In this document: one piece after another, positions 37,785 through 47,273 of the stretch
Position numbering within the stretch: the first letter of the stretch is position 1
Layout of the letters: every line of letters starts with the position of its first letter
NCBI GenBank assembly: GCA_958352845.1
Contig: CATWQC010000008.1
Coordinates: 24,917 to 88,916 of the forward strand
Length of the DNA stretch: 64,000 nucleotides
DNA from: an uncultured Collinsella sp.
Lineage (GTDB): Bacteria > Actinomycetota > Coriobacteriia > Coriobacteriales > Coriobacteriaceae
Reading direction: 5' to 3'
Made by a program: the position numbers and the translations under genes
The notes under the pieces: model-generated
Told to the model about the DNA's origin: nothing
Databases searched by the model: none
What the model saw: only the letters and a program-made list of their open reading frames with translations

Positions 37785-38825
37785 TTAGGCGGTTTTTGCG
37801 CCCGTCCGGTTAAGAAAAGCTGCCAGATGCGTACACATCACGCAGCGCGCGGGCTTGGCGCTGGCAATCGGCCCAAACAACAGACCGAGTCCCCGATGGT
37901 TGTCCTTGAGCGCGGCGACCATCTGACGGGTTCGAGGCGCATCGAGCATATCACGCATGCGGGCGGAACGCTCGATTGACGACAACCCATGCGGGCTCAG
38001 GCACAAATTCTCGATGCAGGCGACCAGTCCGGCAAAGTAGAACTTTTGGCTTGTCAGCTTGAGCCGACCACCGCTATCTGCTTCCGAGAGTGAGTCCGCA
38101 AGCTCGTCGAGTGCTCGGATGTCATCGGATACCTTGGCATACATGGTGGGATCAAAGGCATCTGTAAGCTTAGGTGCCGCGGCGTGGAAACAAGCGTCGC
38201 CGCAGCCGGAGACGCGCTGCGCCCGCGAGAGCGCGCACGCCATAAACCCAACTGTGCGAAACACCTTGTCGCACAAAAGGCATGCCTCAAACAGCGAGCG
38301 GCTGTACATCACGCCAGAGGTCTGAGCGACTAGGCCGCCTAAAATCAACTGGGACAGCCCGGTCACCATCGAAGACTTGTCTTCAATGACAATAGGGGCA
38401 ACATCCAAGACGCGCGAATGGCGCTCTCGATGTGCATCATAGCGGTCGAGCGACACCGTGGGGAACACTATGTCTGCCGCAGTATCGCACGCGATATCGA
38501 CCATCTTGGAAAGGGACTGCGGAGCTAACCACTCATCGGCGTTCATAGCGATGATTTGAGAGCCACGCGAGGCAGCAAAACCGGCACGAAGACAAGCACC
38601 GCGCTTCGCGTCCTCGACGTCAATCAAATCAATATGGATGTCCCTGTCGGCAGCAACTTGAAGCGAATGGCGCACACCGGGCGCAGCATCGCGGCAGACA
38701 ACGACAATCTGCAAATCGTAGAGGTCTTGGTTCTGGATACTCTCGAGCGCACGCATCGCATAGCTGGGCGAACCTTCTACCACAAGGATCACCGAAAGTC
38801 GCGGATGCGAGCCACGTCGAACCAA
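37785..38825 (-). CDS. Family 2 glycosyltransferase
   Basis: 346 residues. An N-terminal GT-A fold of family GT2 is recognised by LSVILVVEGSPSYAMRALES, then VVVCRDAAPGVRHSL, and NADEW in the place of the DxD motif. No membrane anchor is evident. The C-terminal half is not recognised. The start is a TTG with GAGAGG about 9 nt upstream, so its exact position is uncertain. It probably decorates a surface polymer, but nothing nearby identifies the acceptor. Confidence 0.75.
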   Translation of the reverse strand: MVRRGSHPRLSVILVVEGSPSYAMRALESIQNQDLYDLQIVVVCRDAAPGVRHSLQVAADRDIHIDLIDVEDAKRGACLRAGFAASRGSQIIAMNADEWLAPQSLSKMVDIACDTAADIVFPTVSLDRYDAHRERHSRVLDVAPIVIEDKSSMVTGLSQLILGGLVAQTSGVMYSRSLFEACLLCDKVFRTVGFMACALSRAQRVSGCGDACFHAAAPKLTDAFDPTMYAKVSDDIRALDELADSLSEADSGGRLKLTSQKFYFAGLVACIENLCLSPHGLSSIERSARMRDMLDAPRTRQMVAALKDNHRGLGLLFGPIASAKPARCVMCTHLAAFLNRTGAKTA

Positions 38826-38986
38826 GTTATCCGTCCTCTCGACAGCAATGAATCAAACCGTGGTTCATGGTACACCCCGGCAATAAAAGCAATGAGACAC
38901 CAGTTGTATTGCACGTCAAGAACAGATGTTGCACACGCGCAGCCCACAGATGACAGGTGTCGACGCACGACGCGTCGAGCCCTCCC

Positions 38987-39811
38987 CTAGTCGAGCACGA
39001 CAAGCTCGGCGGGATCGTAATCCACGCCCATAAACGTAAGGCCGCAGGCAGGAGCCGTGGGGCCCGCAGCGGTACGGTCGCAAGCATCGATGACCTCGCG
39101 CATCCACTCGGGTTCACGGCGATGCATGCCAATCTCGACAAGCGTGCCCACGATCGTGCGGACCATCGAATGCAGAAACGCATTGCCCTCGATGGTAAAC
39201 GTCAGGATGTCCTCGCCAAACGCAACCTCATGGCCAAACTCGGCACGCATCACGCAGCGATGCGTGGGCTTGCCAACGGCAGACGCCACCTTGCAAAAGC
39301 TCTTAAAGTCCTGCTCACCCAAAAGCGCGGGACAGGCCGCAGACATGGCCTCGACGTCCAAGGGATAGCGATGCCACCACACGGCACCGCGGGACAGCAC
39401 GGGGCGCGCGTCGCGATCGGCAATACGGTACGTATACGTACGGGAACGCGCATCAAAGCGTGCAGAAAAGCCTTTACGGGCCTTGTAGACCTCGTTTATG
39501 GCGATATCTTTGGGCAGGAGGGCATCCATAGCCCTCAGCCACCTACGGCGCGTCAAAGCCAACTCCGCGTCCGTTACGGGCACGCTGATGAACTGAGCCA
39601 CGGCATGTACGCCTGCATCGGTACGCCCCGCACACGTCAGGTCGATCGGACGGCGCAGGAGCGTCTCGATAGCGCGGCGCAGCTCGCCCGCAACCGTCGT
39701 CTGTCCAGGCTGCTCGGCAAAGCCGCTATAGGACGAGCCATCGTAGGCCACGCGGAAAACGAGCGTGGCGTCGAGCTCGGGAATCGAATTGAAATCAGAC
39801 GGCGCGGTCAT
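38987..39811 (-). CDS. truA: tRNA pseudouridine synthase A
   Basis: 274 residues from the ATG at 39811 (GGAG upstream; an in-frame TTG five codons before it is less likely). It modifies uridines 38-40 in tRNA anticodon stems. The catalytic Asp is in CAGRTDAGVHAVAQF. Other family blocks include VAYDGSSYSGFAEQPG and FLHSMVRTIVGTLVEIG. It lies just downstream of rplQ, a common position for truA in Gram-positives, with a terminator between them. Confidence 0.93.
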   Translation of the reverse strand: MTAPSDFNSIPELDATLVFRVAYDGSSYSGFAEQPGQTTVAGELRRAIETLLRRPIDLTCAGRTDAGVHAVAQFISVPVTDAELALTRRRWLRAMDALLPKDIAINEVYKARKGFSARFDARSRTYTYRIADRDARPVLSRGAVWWHRYPLDVEAMSAACPALLGEQDFKSFCKVASAVGKPTHRCVMRAEFGHEVAFGEDILTFTIEGNAFLHSMVRTIVGTLVEIGMHRREPEWMREVIDACDRTAAGPTAPACGLTFMGVDYDPAELVVLD

Positions 39812-39846
39812 GGGCGCTCCCAACAAACAATCAACGGTATCGCGAC

Positions 39847-39877
39847 AAAAAAAGAGGGGTACGCGAACGTACCCCTC
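39847..39877 (-). terminator. Rho-independent terminator of the ribosomal protein cluster
   Basis: On the minus strand gaggggtacg pairs with cgtacccctc around a 4-nt loop, followed by TTTTTTT, 26 bp after rplQ. Confidence 0.9.
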
Positions 39878-39903
39878 GAATATAGCCTATGCAGACGGAT
39901 TGT

Positions 39904-40371
39904 CTACTCAGCGGTCTCCTCAGCAGGAGCCTCCTCGACAGCCTCGACCTTCTTGGGAGCAGCGGCCTTCTTGGGGGCCGGAGCAGCCTTCTTGGCCTTA
40001 GGCGTGCAAGGCTCGGTGACGAGCTCCATGATAACGATGGGAGCGTTGTCGCCCTTACGGTTACCGAGCTTCATGATGCGGGTGTAACCGCCGTTGCGGT
40101 CCTGCCACATGCCCTGGGCAGCCTTGTCGAAAATCTCGGCAACGAGCTGCTTATCGCCGAGCTTGGCGATGGCCAGACGACGAGAGTGCAGGTCGCCCTT
40201 CTTGGCCCAGGTGATGATCGGATCGACGACCGAACGCAGCGCCTTAGCGCGGGTCTCGGTGGTCTTGATGCGGTCGTTCTCGAAGAGGGCCTTGGCCAGG
40301 CTCTTCTTCATGGCCTTGGTGTGGCTCGCATCGGTGCCGAGCTTCAGGCCCTTCTTAACGTTGTGACGCAT
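39904..40371 (-). CDS. rplQ: 50S ribosomal protein L17
   Basis: 155 residues. The L17 core spans about residues 1-120 (MRHNVKKGLKLGTDASHTKA to GDNAPIVIMELV). A tail of about 35 residues, rich in Lys, Ala, Pro then Glu, follows; the usual length is about 115-130. It is the last gene of the rplE-rplQ run, just before a strong terminator. Confidence 0.95.
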   Translation of the reverse strand: MRHNVKKGLKLGTDASHTKAMKKSLAKALFENDRIKTTETRAKALRSVVDPIITWAKKGDLHSRRLAIAKLGDKQLVAEIFDKAAQGMWQDRNGGYTRIMKLGNRKGDNAPIVIMELVTEPCTPKAKKAAPAPKKAAAPKKVEAVEEAPAEETAE

Positions 40372-40401
40372 GGTCTAGTTTCTCCTCAAATATGCGAAGC
40401 A

Positions 40402-41343
40402 TTAAGCCTTCAGGCTCAGGCCCATGGACTCAAGCTTGTCCTTCACTTCCTCGATCGACTTAACACCGAAGTTACGGATGTTGAGCAGATCGTTCTCCGA
40501 GAACTCAACGAGCTGACGGACCGAGTGAATGCTGGCGCGCTTAAGGCAGTTGTAGGAACGGACGGAAAGGTCCAGATCCTCGATCTGCTTGTCCAGCTCG
40601 GCGTTGTCGTTGGTGACCTCGGGAGCGAAGATCGAAGCCTCCTCCTCGACCTCGGGGGTCTCGGCAAGGTTCATAAAGGCGGCCATATGCTGGTTGATGA
40701 TATTGGCAGCCTGGACCACGGCGTCGCGCGGAGCGATGGAGCCGTTGGTCTCGATCTCGAGGACAAGGCGGTCGTAGTCGGTGTGCTGACCGACGCGGCA
40801 AGCCTCAACGAGCTTGGCGCAACGGGAAACCGGCGAGTACAGCGAGTCGACGTGGATCACACCGATGGGATCGTTGTCGCGCTTGTTGGCCTCGCCAGAA
40901 ACATAGCCGCGGCCATAGCCGATGCGCATGCTCATGGTGAGATGGCCACCCTCGGTGAGCGTAGCGATATGTTGCTCGGGGTTGACCAGCTCAAACTCGG
41001 ACGGAATAAAGAAGTCCGCACCGGTGACCTCGCAGGGGCCGTCAACCGAGATGGTGGCGGTCGCCTCGTCGGTCGTGCCGAGAGCCCTGAAGACAAGACC
41101 CTTGACATTCAGGACGATGTCGGTGACATCCTCGACCATGTTAGGGATGGTCATGAACTCGTGCTGCGCACCATCGATCTGAATAGCCTCGACGGCGGCA
41201 CCCTCGAGCGAGGACAGAAGAACGCGACGAAGGGAGTTACCCAGCGTATCGCCGTAGCCACGCTCGAGCGGCTCGACGGAGACACGAGCAGACGTCTCGT
41301 TGATCTCTTCGACCTGAACCTGAGGCCTAATGAATTCTGACAT
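40402..41343 (-). CDS. rpoA: RNA polymerase alpha subunit
   Basis: 313 residues. The N-terminal dimerisation domain (about 1-230) includes EPLERGYGDTLGNSLRRVLL. The C-terminal domain (about 250-313) has the helix-hairpin-helix region LLNIRNFGVKSIEEVKDKL that contacts UP elements and activators. It is placed between rpsD and rplQ as in most bacteria. Confidence 0.97.
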   Translation of the reverse strand: MSEFIRPQVQVEEINETSARVSVEPLERGYGDTLGNSLRRVLLSSLEGAAVEAIQIDGAQHEFMTIPNMVEDVTDIVLNVKGLVFRALGTTDEATATISVDGPCEVTGADFFIPSEFELVNPEQHIATLTEGGHLTMSMRIGYGRGYVSGEANKRDNDPIGVIHVDSLYSPVSRCAKLVEACRVGQHTDYDRLVLEIETNGSIAPRDAVVQAANIINQHMAAFMNLAETPEVEEEASIFAPEVTNDNAELDKQIEDLDLSVRSYNCLKRASIHSVRQLVEFSENDLLNIRNFGVKSIEEVKDKLESMGLSLKA

Positions 41344-41375
41344 GTATTACCTCCAGCCTCAGCAGCCCGGATGGA

Positions 41376-41972
41376 CTACTTAGAGTAGAGCTCGACGATG
41401 AGCTGCTCGTTGATATCACCGCTGATCTGCTCACGCGTCGGCAGAGCGAGCACGTTACCAGACAGCTTCTCGATATCGACCTCGAGCCAGCCAGGGACCT
41501 CAAAGCGCTCGGAGGAAATCAGGGCCTCCTTGATGGGGAGGAGGTCACGGAACTTCTCGCCGACAGCGACAACGTCGCCGGCCTTGACGCGGTAGGACGG
41601 GATGTCCACGCGCTTGCCGTTCACGGTGAAGTGACCGTGACGGACGGACTGACGAGCCTCTTTGCGGGTGCGGGCGAAGCCAAGACGGAAGACGACGTTG
41701 TCGAGGCGAGACTCAAGGATGATCATGAGGTTCTCACCGGTGACGCCGTTCATCTTGCGGGCCTTGTTGAAGTAGCCGTGGAACTGCTTCTCCAGAACGC
41801 CATAGATGAACTTGACCTTCTGCTTCTCGCGCAGCTGCATGCCGTACTCAGATTCCTTGCGACGGCGCTTGGGCTGACGGATAGATTCCTTCTTGCTGCT
41901 GTAACCGAGCTCAGCGGGATCGATCCCGAGCTGACGGCAGCGCTTAAGAACAGGAGTCCTGTCGATTGCCAT
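41376..41972 (-). CDS. rpsD: 30S ribosomal protein S4
   Basis: 198 residues. It is a primary 16S rRNA-binding protein. The S4 domain RLDNVVFRLGFARTRKEARQ with the HGHFTVNGKRVDIPSYRV block is clear. The N-terminus lacks the four-Cys zinc site, as in C- type S4 proteins. It is co-directional with rpsK and rpoA. Confidence 0.96.
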   Translation of the reverse strand: MAIDRTPVLKRCRQLGIDPAELGYSSKKESIRQPKRRRKESEYGMQLREKQKVKFIYGVLEKQFHGYFNKARKMNGVTGENLMIILESRLDNVVFRLGFARTRKEARQSVRHGHFTVNGKRVDIPSYRVKAGDVVAVGEKFRDLLPIKEALISSERFEVPGWLEVDIEKLSGNVLALPTREQISGDINEQLIVELYSK

Positions 41973-41991
41973 ATTGATACGATCCTTTCAG

Positions 41992-42396
41992 TTACACGCG
42001 GCGACGCTTCTTGGGGCGGCAGCCGTTGTGCGGAATGGGGGTCTTGTCCTGGATGCTCGAGACCTCGAGGCCAGCAGCCTGGAGGGAGCGGATGGCGGTC
42101 TCACGACCGGAGCCGGGGCCCTTGACGAAGACGGAAACCTTCTTCATACCGTGCTCCATGGCCTGCTTGGCAGCAGCCTCGGCAGCCATCTGGGCAGCGA
42201 ACGGCGTGGACTTACGGGAGCCCTTGAAGCCCACCTGGCCAGCCGACTTCCAGGAAATGACGTTGCCCTGGGGATCGGTGATCGAAACGATCGTGTTGTT
42301 GAACGTAGAACGAATGTGAGCCTGGCCCACGGAAATGTTCTTACGGTCCGCGCGCTTCAGACGGGCAGCGCGAACGTTCTTCTTAGCAGTAGCCAT
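41992..42396 (-). CDS. rpsK: 30S ribosomal protein S11
   Basis: 134 residues. GQAHIRSTFNNTIVSITDPQ and the C-terminal GCRPKKRRRV are diagnostic. It is a platform protein of the small subunit. It is 14 bp after rpsM. Confidence 0.97.
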   Translation of the reverse strand: MATAKKNVRAARLKRADRKNISVGQAHIRSTFNNTIVSITDPQGNVISWKSAGQVGFKGSRKSTPFAAQMAAEAAAKQAMEHGMKKVSVFVKGPGSGRETAIRSLQAAGLEVSSIQDKTPIPHNGCRPKKRRRV

Positions 42397-42410
42397 CTAT
42401 CTAGCGCTCC

Positions 42411-42785
42411 TTATTTCTTCTTCTTAGCACCGATCTGACGCTTCGGGCCCTTGCGGGTACGAGCGTTAGTGTGGGTGCGCTGGCCGCGGACCGGGAGGCC
42501 CTTGCGGTGACGAAGGCCGCGGTTGCAGCCGATGTCCATAAGGCGCTTGACGTTCTGGTTGCGCTCACGGCGGAGGTCGCCCTCAACCATGATCTGGTTC
42601 TTATCGATATAATCGCGGATGGCGTTAACCTCATCCTCGGTGAGGTCCTTAACGCGCGTATCCACGTTAACGTTGCACTCGACGCAAATCTTCGTCGCAG
42701 TGGTGCGGCCGATGCCGTAAATGTAGGTCAGACCGATCTCAACGCGCTTCTCACGCGGGAGGTCGACACCATTAATACGGGCCAA
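42411..42785 (-). CDS. rpsM: 30S ribosomal protein S13
   Basis: 124 residues. ARINGVDLPREKRVEIGLTY at the start and RGQRTHTNARTRKGPKR near the end are diagnostic. It contacts the P-site tRNA and 50S subunit from the head of 30S. It is 14 bp after rpmJ. Confidence 0.97.
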   Translation of the reverse strand: MARINGVDLPREKRVEIGLTYIYGIGRTTATKICVECNVNVDTRVKDLTEDEVNAIRDYIDKNQIMVEGDLRRERNQNVKRLMDIGCNRGLRHRKGLPVRGQRTHTNARTRKGPKRQIGAKKKK

Positions 42786-42799
42786 CGTAGTCTCCTCTC

Positions 42800-42913
42800 T
42801 TAACCCTGACGCTGCTTATGACGGGGGTTCTCGCAAATGACGAGGACCTTGCCATGGCGCCTAATGATTTTGCACTTATCGCACATCTTCTTGACCGAAG
42901 GACGTACCTTCAT
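42800..42913 (-). CDS. rpmJ: 50S ribosomal protein L36
   Basis: 37 residues. The translation starts MKVRPSVKKMCDKCKIIRRH and ends RHKQRQG. The zinc ligands CxxC...C...H are present, so it is the zinc-type form. GAAAGGAAG precedes the ATG at 42913. It sits between infA and rpsM, the normal place. Confidence 0.95.
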   Translation of the reverse strand: MKVRPSVKKMCDKCKIIRRHGKVLVICENPRHKQRQG

Positions 42914-43063
42914 CGTTCTTCCTTTCGGTAGCGCTCAAACTACTTCCCTACTATCTACTCGCCCAGCCGCAGGCGTTTAAAACTATGGCTGGTCTTCACA
43001 CACAATCCGACCGTAGGTTGAGCTAAGCCTGCAGTCGGAAATGGAGTGCGTGTATGCGTGCCG

Positions 43064-43282
43064 CTATTTGTAGCGATAGGTGATGCGGCCGCGGGTCAGG
43101 TCGTACGGGGAAAGCTCCACGACAACCCTGTCACCGGGGAGAATACGGATGTAATTCATTCGGATCTTGCCAGAAATGTTGCACAGAACCGAATGACCGT
43201 TCTCGAGCTCGACCTTAAACATGGCGTTGGGCAACGGTTCCTTTACCGTACCCTCGAGCTCAATTGCGTCTTCCTTCTTCAC
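43064..43282 (-). CDS. infA: Translation initiation factor IF-1
   Basis: 72 residues from a GTG at 43282, the usual family length; a TTG two codons earlier is also in frame. The S1-like OB fold reads KKEDAIELEGTVKEPLPNAM and ends RGRITYRYK. It blocks the A site during initiation. It follows map by about 100 bp and precedes rpmJ by 150 bp. Confidence 0.94.
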   Translation of the reverse strand: MKKEDAIELEGTVKEPLPNAMFKVELENGHSVLCNISGKIRMNYIRILPGDRVVVELSPYDLTRGRITYRYK

Positions 43283-43386
43283 AAGCAATCATCTTTCTCT
43301 AGAAAACGACAGCGATTGAGTATTCTACAACACGTATGCACGCATCGTAATAACTTCGTAATGGCTCCACAACTAAATGGAACTTG

Positions 43387-44175
43387 TTACATTTCTCCGC
43401 CTTGGAGGGAGCACCAAGCACCTTGGGCATCCGTGGTGAGAATCACCGGACCGTCATTGGTAATGGCGACGGTGTTCTCGTAGTGCGCAGCGGGCAGGTG
43501 ATCGTTGGTCGTAACAATCCAACCGTCGGAGCCCGTGCTCACATGGTTGGAACCCATCGTAACCATCGGCTCGATGGCAATGACCATGCCGGCCTGGAGG
43601 CGAACGCCCCTCCCCTTCTTTCCATAGTTAGGAACGTTGGGGTCCTCGTGCATCACACGGCCGATACCATGCCCCACATAATCGCGAAGCACGCCGTAAC
43701 CGTGAGACTCGGCGAGGGACTGAACGGCATAGCCGACGTCCCCGATATGGTTACCGGGAACAGCCTGCTCGATGGCAGCCTTTAGGCAATCTCGCGTAAC
43801 CTCGCACAGGGCCTTGGCCTCGGGCGTGGGGGTGCCGACGAAAAACGTCCAGGCGTTATCGCCAACCCAACCGTCGACAACGGCTCCCGTATCGATGGAG
43901 ATGATATCGCCATCGCGCAGGATCATGTCGGGGTTGGGAATACCGTGGACCACGGCATCGTTGATCGATGCGCAAATGGTCCCCGGGAACCCGCCGTAAC
44001 CCTTAAAGGCCGGGGTGCCGCCATGCATGCGGATAATCTGCTCCGCGAGCTGATCGAGCTCAAAGGTGGAAACGCCGGGGCGCACCATGGCTCCAACGTG
44101 GCGGAGCGCCATCTTAGATAGCGCTCCTGCCTTCTTCATCTGCTCGATTTGCGTTGCAGACTTAATCTTGATCAT
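43387..44175 (-). CDS. map: Type I methionine aminopeptidase
   Basis: 262 residues. It removes the initiator Met. The dinuclear metal ligands fit: Asp in ISIDTGAVVDGWVGDNAW (two Asp), His in GHGIGRVMHEDP, Glu in AIEPMVTMG, and Glu in HYENTVAITNDGP. It has no N-terminal zinc-finger extension. The start overlaps the end of adk by 4 bp. Confidence 0.95.
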   Translation of the reverse strand: MIKIKSATQIEQMKKAGALSKMALRHVGAMVRPGVSTFELDQLAEQIIRMHGGTPAFKGYGGFPGTICASINDAVVHGIPNPDMILRDGDIISIDTGAVVDGWVGDNAWTFFVGTPTPEAKALCEVTRDCLKAAIEQAVPGNHIGDVGYAVQSLAESHGYGVLRDYVGHGIGRVMHEDPNVPNYGKKGRGVRLQAGMVIAIEPMVTMGSNHVSTGSDGWIVTTNDHLPAAHYENTVAITNDGPVILTTDAQGAWCSLQGGEM

Positions 44176-44804
44176 AGACCGAGAGCCTCTTTGACATCCC
44201 CGTACACGGTCTCGCGAGCCTGGTCACCGTTGACCGACTTGAGCAGACCCTGGCCACGATAGTAGTCGACGAGCGGGCTCGTGGACTTCTCGTAGACGTC
44301 GAGACGGTTCTTGATGGTCTCGGGCTTGTCGTCGTCGCGCTGATACATCTCGCCGCCACACTTGGGGCAGGTAGCATCGGCAGCGGTGCCGGTGTAACCG
44401 CATGCGCGGCAGGTGCGACGCGAAGACAGACGATCGATAATGACCTCGGGAGCCACATCGACCAGAAGGGCGCAATCGATCTCGCGACCCATGGCGGAGA
44501 GCTCAGAATCGAGCGTCACAGCCTGGGCGGTGTTGCGCGGGAAGCCGTCGAGGATGAAGCCCTGCTGGGCGTCATCGGCGGCAAGGCGCTCCTTGACAAG
44601 GTCGATCACGAGCTGGTCGGGAACGAGCTCGCCAGCGTCCATGTACTTCTTAGCCTGAATACCAAGCTCGGTGCCACCCTTGACGGCAGCACGCAGCAGG
44701 TCGCCCGTGGAAATGTGGGCGACGCCAAACTCGGCGACGAGCTCCTGTGCGACGGTGCCCTTACCGGCACCCGGAGCTCCGAGCAATACGAGGTTCATGA
44801 GCAA
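44172..44804 (-). CDS. adk: Adenylate kinase (zinc-lid type)
   Basis: 210 residues. It interconverts 2 ADP with ATP and AMP. The P-loop is GAPGAGKGT; the AMP-binding helix has STGDLLRAAV. The LID domain holds a four-Cys zinc site (CRACGY...CPKCGG) typical of Gram-positive enzymes. It overlaps map downstream and follows secY by 13 bp. Confidence 0.97.
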   Translation of the reverse strand: MLMNLVLLGAPGAGKGTVAQELVAEFGVAHISTGDLLRAAVKGGTELGIQAKKYMDAGELVPDQLVIDLVKERLAADDAQQGFILDGFPRNTAQAVTLDSELSAMGREIDCALLVDVAPEVIIDRLSSRRTCRACGYTGTAADATCPKCGGEMYQRDDDKPETIKNRLDVYEKSTSPLVDYYRGQGLLKSVNGDQARETVYGDVKEALGL

Positions 44805-44816
44805 TCCTCCTCTAGC

Positions 44817-46103
44817 CTATTTAAAGAATCCATCGTAATCATACATCTTGATCTGGCCTTCGAGCTTATCGACCGTGTCGAGCACGACGCCGACCATGAT
44901 GAGGATGGACGTGCCGCCAAATGCCTGGATCAGATGGTTACCCGTGAAGGAGAAGATGATCGAAGGCACGATGGCGATGAGCGCCAAAAAGACAGCGCTG
45001 GGAAGCGTAATCTTGTTGAGCGCGTTCTTGATGTAGGCCGCGGTAGCCCTACCCGGACGCACGCCCGGAATAAAGCCACCCTGCTTCTTAAGGTTGTCGG
45101 CCGTGTCATCGGGGTTGAACACCATTGAGGTGTAGAAATACGCGAAGAACACGATGAGGACAACGTTAAGCACCCAGTTGAGCCAACCGGTCGAAAGCGC
45201 GGAGGCAACTGCCTGAATCCAGCCGATGCCGGGGAAGAACACGGCAATCTGAGCCGGGAAGTACAGCAGCGCCGAAGCGAAGATGATCGGCACGACACCC
45301 GCGGTGTTGACCTTGATGGGCAGGTAGGTGGTCTGGCCACCCATCATGCGACGGCCCACGACGCGCTTAGCGTAGGAGACCGGGATGCGGCGCTGGCCGC
45401 GCTCAAGGAAAACAATCAACGGGATAACCAGCAGGATGATGGCGCAGATGATCACCATGGTGATGATGCCACCGGCATTGCCCTCGGTGCTGGAGAAGAT
45501 AGCCTGCGGCAGACCGGCCATGATGTTCGCGAAGATGATCAGCGACATGCCATTGCCGATACCGCGCTGGGTGATGAGCTCACCAATCCACATGATCAGC
45601 ATGGCGCCCGCAGTGAGCGTGCCGACGATCATGAGGTCGAAGATGATCTCGGGAGCGCCGGCGCCATTGAAGCTGATGCCGAAGCTCTTAAAGAGGAAGA
45701 GGTAACCAACGGAGTTGAGGATTGCCAGAGCCAGGGTGAGGTAACGCGAATACTGCGTAATCTTGGTCTGACCGACCTCGCCCTCGCGGGCAAGCTCATG
45801 CAGGGAAGGCACGACGGCCTGGAGCATCTGGAGGATGATCGAGCTGGTGATGTAAGGCATGATGCCCAGCGAAAACACCGACACATAGCTCAACGCGCCG
45901 CCAGAGAAAAGATTCAGGAGGGCCATAGCACCTGCGGCGACCGAATTGTTATCGGTCGAGAAAAGGCCCAGCATCCCCTGGAAGGGAATGCCGGGCACAG
46001 GAACGTGCGCACCAATGCGGTACACGACGAGCATAGCTATGGTAAAAAGAATCTTTTCGCGCAATTCTTTGATGCGGAAAGCATTCTTAAGACCATTTAG
46101 CAC
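44817..46103 (-). CDS. secY: Preprotein translocase channel subunit SecY
   Basis: 428 residues with ten membrane segments. It forms the protein-conducting pore used by SecA. YRIGAHVPVPGI, the GIGNGMSLIIFANI block and the cytoplasmic loop KRVVGRRMMGGQTTYLPIKV are typical. Its start overlaps the end of rplO by 7 bp. Confidence 0.97.
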   Translation of the reverse strand: MLNGLKNAFRIKELREKILFTIAMLVVYRIGAHVPVPGIPFQGMLGLFSTDNNSVAAGAMALLNLFSGGALSYVSVFSLGIMPYITSSIILQMLQAVVPSLHELAREGEVGQTKITQYSRYLTLALAILNSVGYLFLFKSFGISFNGAGAPEIIFDLMIVGTLTAGAMLIMWIGELITQRGIGNGMSLIIFANIMAGLPQAIFSSTEGNAGGIITMVIICAIILLVIPLIVFLERGQRRIPVSYAKRVVGRRMMGGQTTYLPIKVNTAGVVPIIFASALLYFPAQIAVFFPGIGWIQAVASALSTGWLNWVLNVVLIVFFAYFYTSMVFNPDDTADNLKKQGGFIPGVRPGRATAAYIKNALNKITLPSAVFLALIAIVPSIIFSFTGNHLIQAFGGTSILIMVGVVLDTVDKLEGQIKMYDYDGFFK

Positions 46104-46546
46104 GGCAGCTCGACCTTTCCGCCGGCGGCCTCGATCTTGGCCTGCGCAGAAGCGCTGACCTTGTCGACCTTGACCGTGAACTTCTTGGTGAGCTCACCAT
46201 TGCCGAGCACCTTGACGGGCTCGAACTCGCTCTTGGTGATGCGAGCGGCCTTAAGAGCGGCACCGTCGATCACAGCGCCGTCCTCGAACTTACGCTCGAG
46301 ACGCTCAACGTTAACAGCGGTGTACTCGATACGACGGGGGTTACGGAAGCCCGGAAGCTTGGGCAGGCGCATAGCCAGCGGAGTCTGGCCACCCTCGAAG
46401 CCGGCACCCTTGGTGCCGCCAGAGCGGGAACCCTGGCCCTTCTGGCCGCGGCCAGAAGTGGTGCCGTGACCCGAAGAATTGCCACGGCCGACGCGCTTGC
46501 GGTTCTTGGTGGAACCGGGCGCGGGAGTAAGATCGTGAAGCTGCAT
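46097..46546 (-). CDS. rplO: 50S ribosomal protein L15
   Basis: 149 residues. The Gly/Arg-rich N-terminus (KRVGRGNSSGHGTTSGRGQK) and GFEGGQTPLAMRLPKLPGF are diagnostic. It is 3 bp after rpmD. Confidence 0.96.
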   Translation of the reverse strand: MQLHDLTPAPGSTKNRKRVGRGNSSGHGTTSGRGQKGQGSRSGGTKGAGFEGGQTPLAMRLPKLPGFRNPRRIEYTAVNVERLERKFEDGAVIDGAALKAARITKSEFEPVKVLGNGELTKKFTVKVDKVSASAQAKIEAAGGKVELPC

Positions 46547-46549
46547 TTG

Positions 46550-46732
46550 CTACTCCTCTACAATCTCGACAAGGTGCTTGACCTTGAAGATCATGCCGCG
46601 GACGGACTCGTTGTCAGCAATCTCGCGAACCTCGCGGATCCTGTGGAGACCGAGGGCACGGACAGTACGGACCTGGTCCTGCTTGCAACCGTTGGTGCTG
46701 CGGACCTGCTTGATCTTGATGGTGTCAGCCAT
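46550..46732 (-). CDS. rpmD: 50S ribosomal protein L30
   Basis: 60 residues. IKIKQVRSTNGCKQDQVRTV followed by LGLHRIREVREI matches L30. It lies between rpsE and rplO, the standard order. Confidence 0.95.
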   Translation of the reverse strand: MADTIKIKQVRSTNGCKQDQVRTVRALGLHRIREVREIADNESVRGMIFKVKHLVEIVEE

Positions 46733-46734
46733 GC

Positions 46735-47259
46735 TTAGTTCTCCTTACCGACGAACATCTCGGAGACCGTCAGGCCACGGCGAGCCGCGACGTCCTCAGG
46801 GCTGGAGAGCTCCTTGAGGCCCTCGACGGCAGCCTTGATGATGTTGAGGCCGTTGTCGGTACCGAGGGACTTGGACAGGACGTTCTTGATGCCAGCAAGC
46901 TCAAAGAGGGGACGCACAGCGCCGCCGGCGATAACGCCGGTACCCTCGACAGCGGGCTTGATGATGATGCGGCCGGCACCAAAGTGGCCGAGAACCTCGT
47001 GCGGGATGGTGCCCTGCTCGGTCACCGGCACGTGGAACATGTTCTTCTTGGCATCGAGAGATGCCTTGGAGATGGCCATGGGCACCTCAGCGGACTTGCC
47101 CATGCCAACGCCGACGTTGCCCTTGCCGTCGCCAACGACGACGAGAGCGACGAGGCTCATGCGACGACCACCCTTGACGGTCTTCGACACGCGGTTGATG
47201 TAAACGACGCGCTCCTCGAACTCGGAGGCCTCGCGCTGCTGCTTCTGATTACGAGCCAT
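46735..47259 (-). CDS. rpsE: 30S ribosomal protein S5
   Basis: 174 residues. The double-stranded RNA-binding fold has ERVVYINRVSKTVKGGRRMS, and the C-terminal half has VLGHFGAGRIIIKPAVEGTG. It acts in decoding fidelity. It is 2 bp before rpmD. Confidence 0.96.
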   Translation of the reverse strand: MARNQKQQREASEFEERVVYINRVSKTVKGGRRMSLVALVVVGDGKGNVGVGMGKSAEVPMAISKASLDAKKNMFHVPVTEQGTIPHEVLGHFGAGRIIIKPAVEGTGVIAGGAVRPLFELAGIKNVLSKSLGTDNGLNIIKAAVEGLKELSSPEDVAARRGLTVSEMFVGKEN

Positions 47260-47273
47260 GTGCTACATACCTC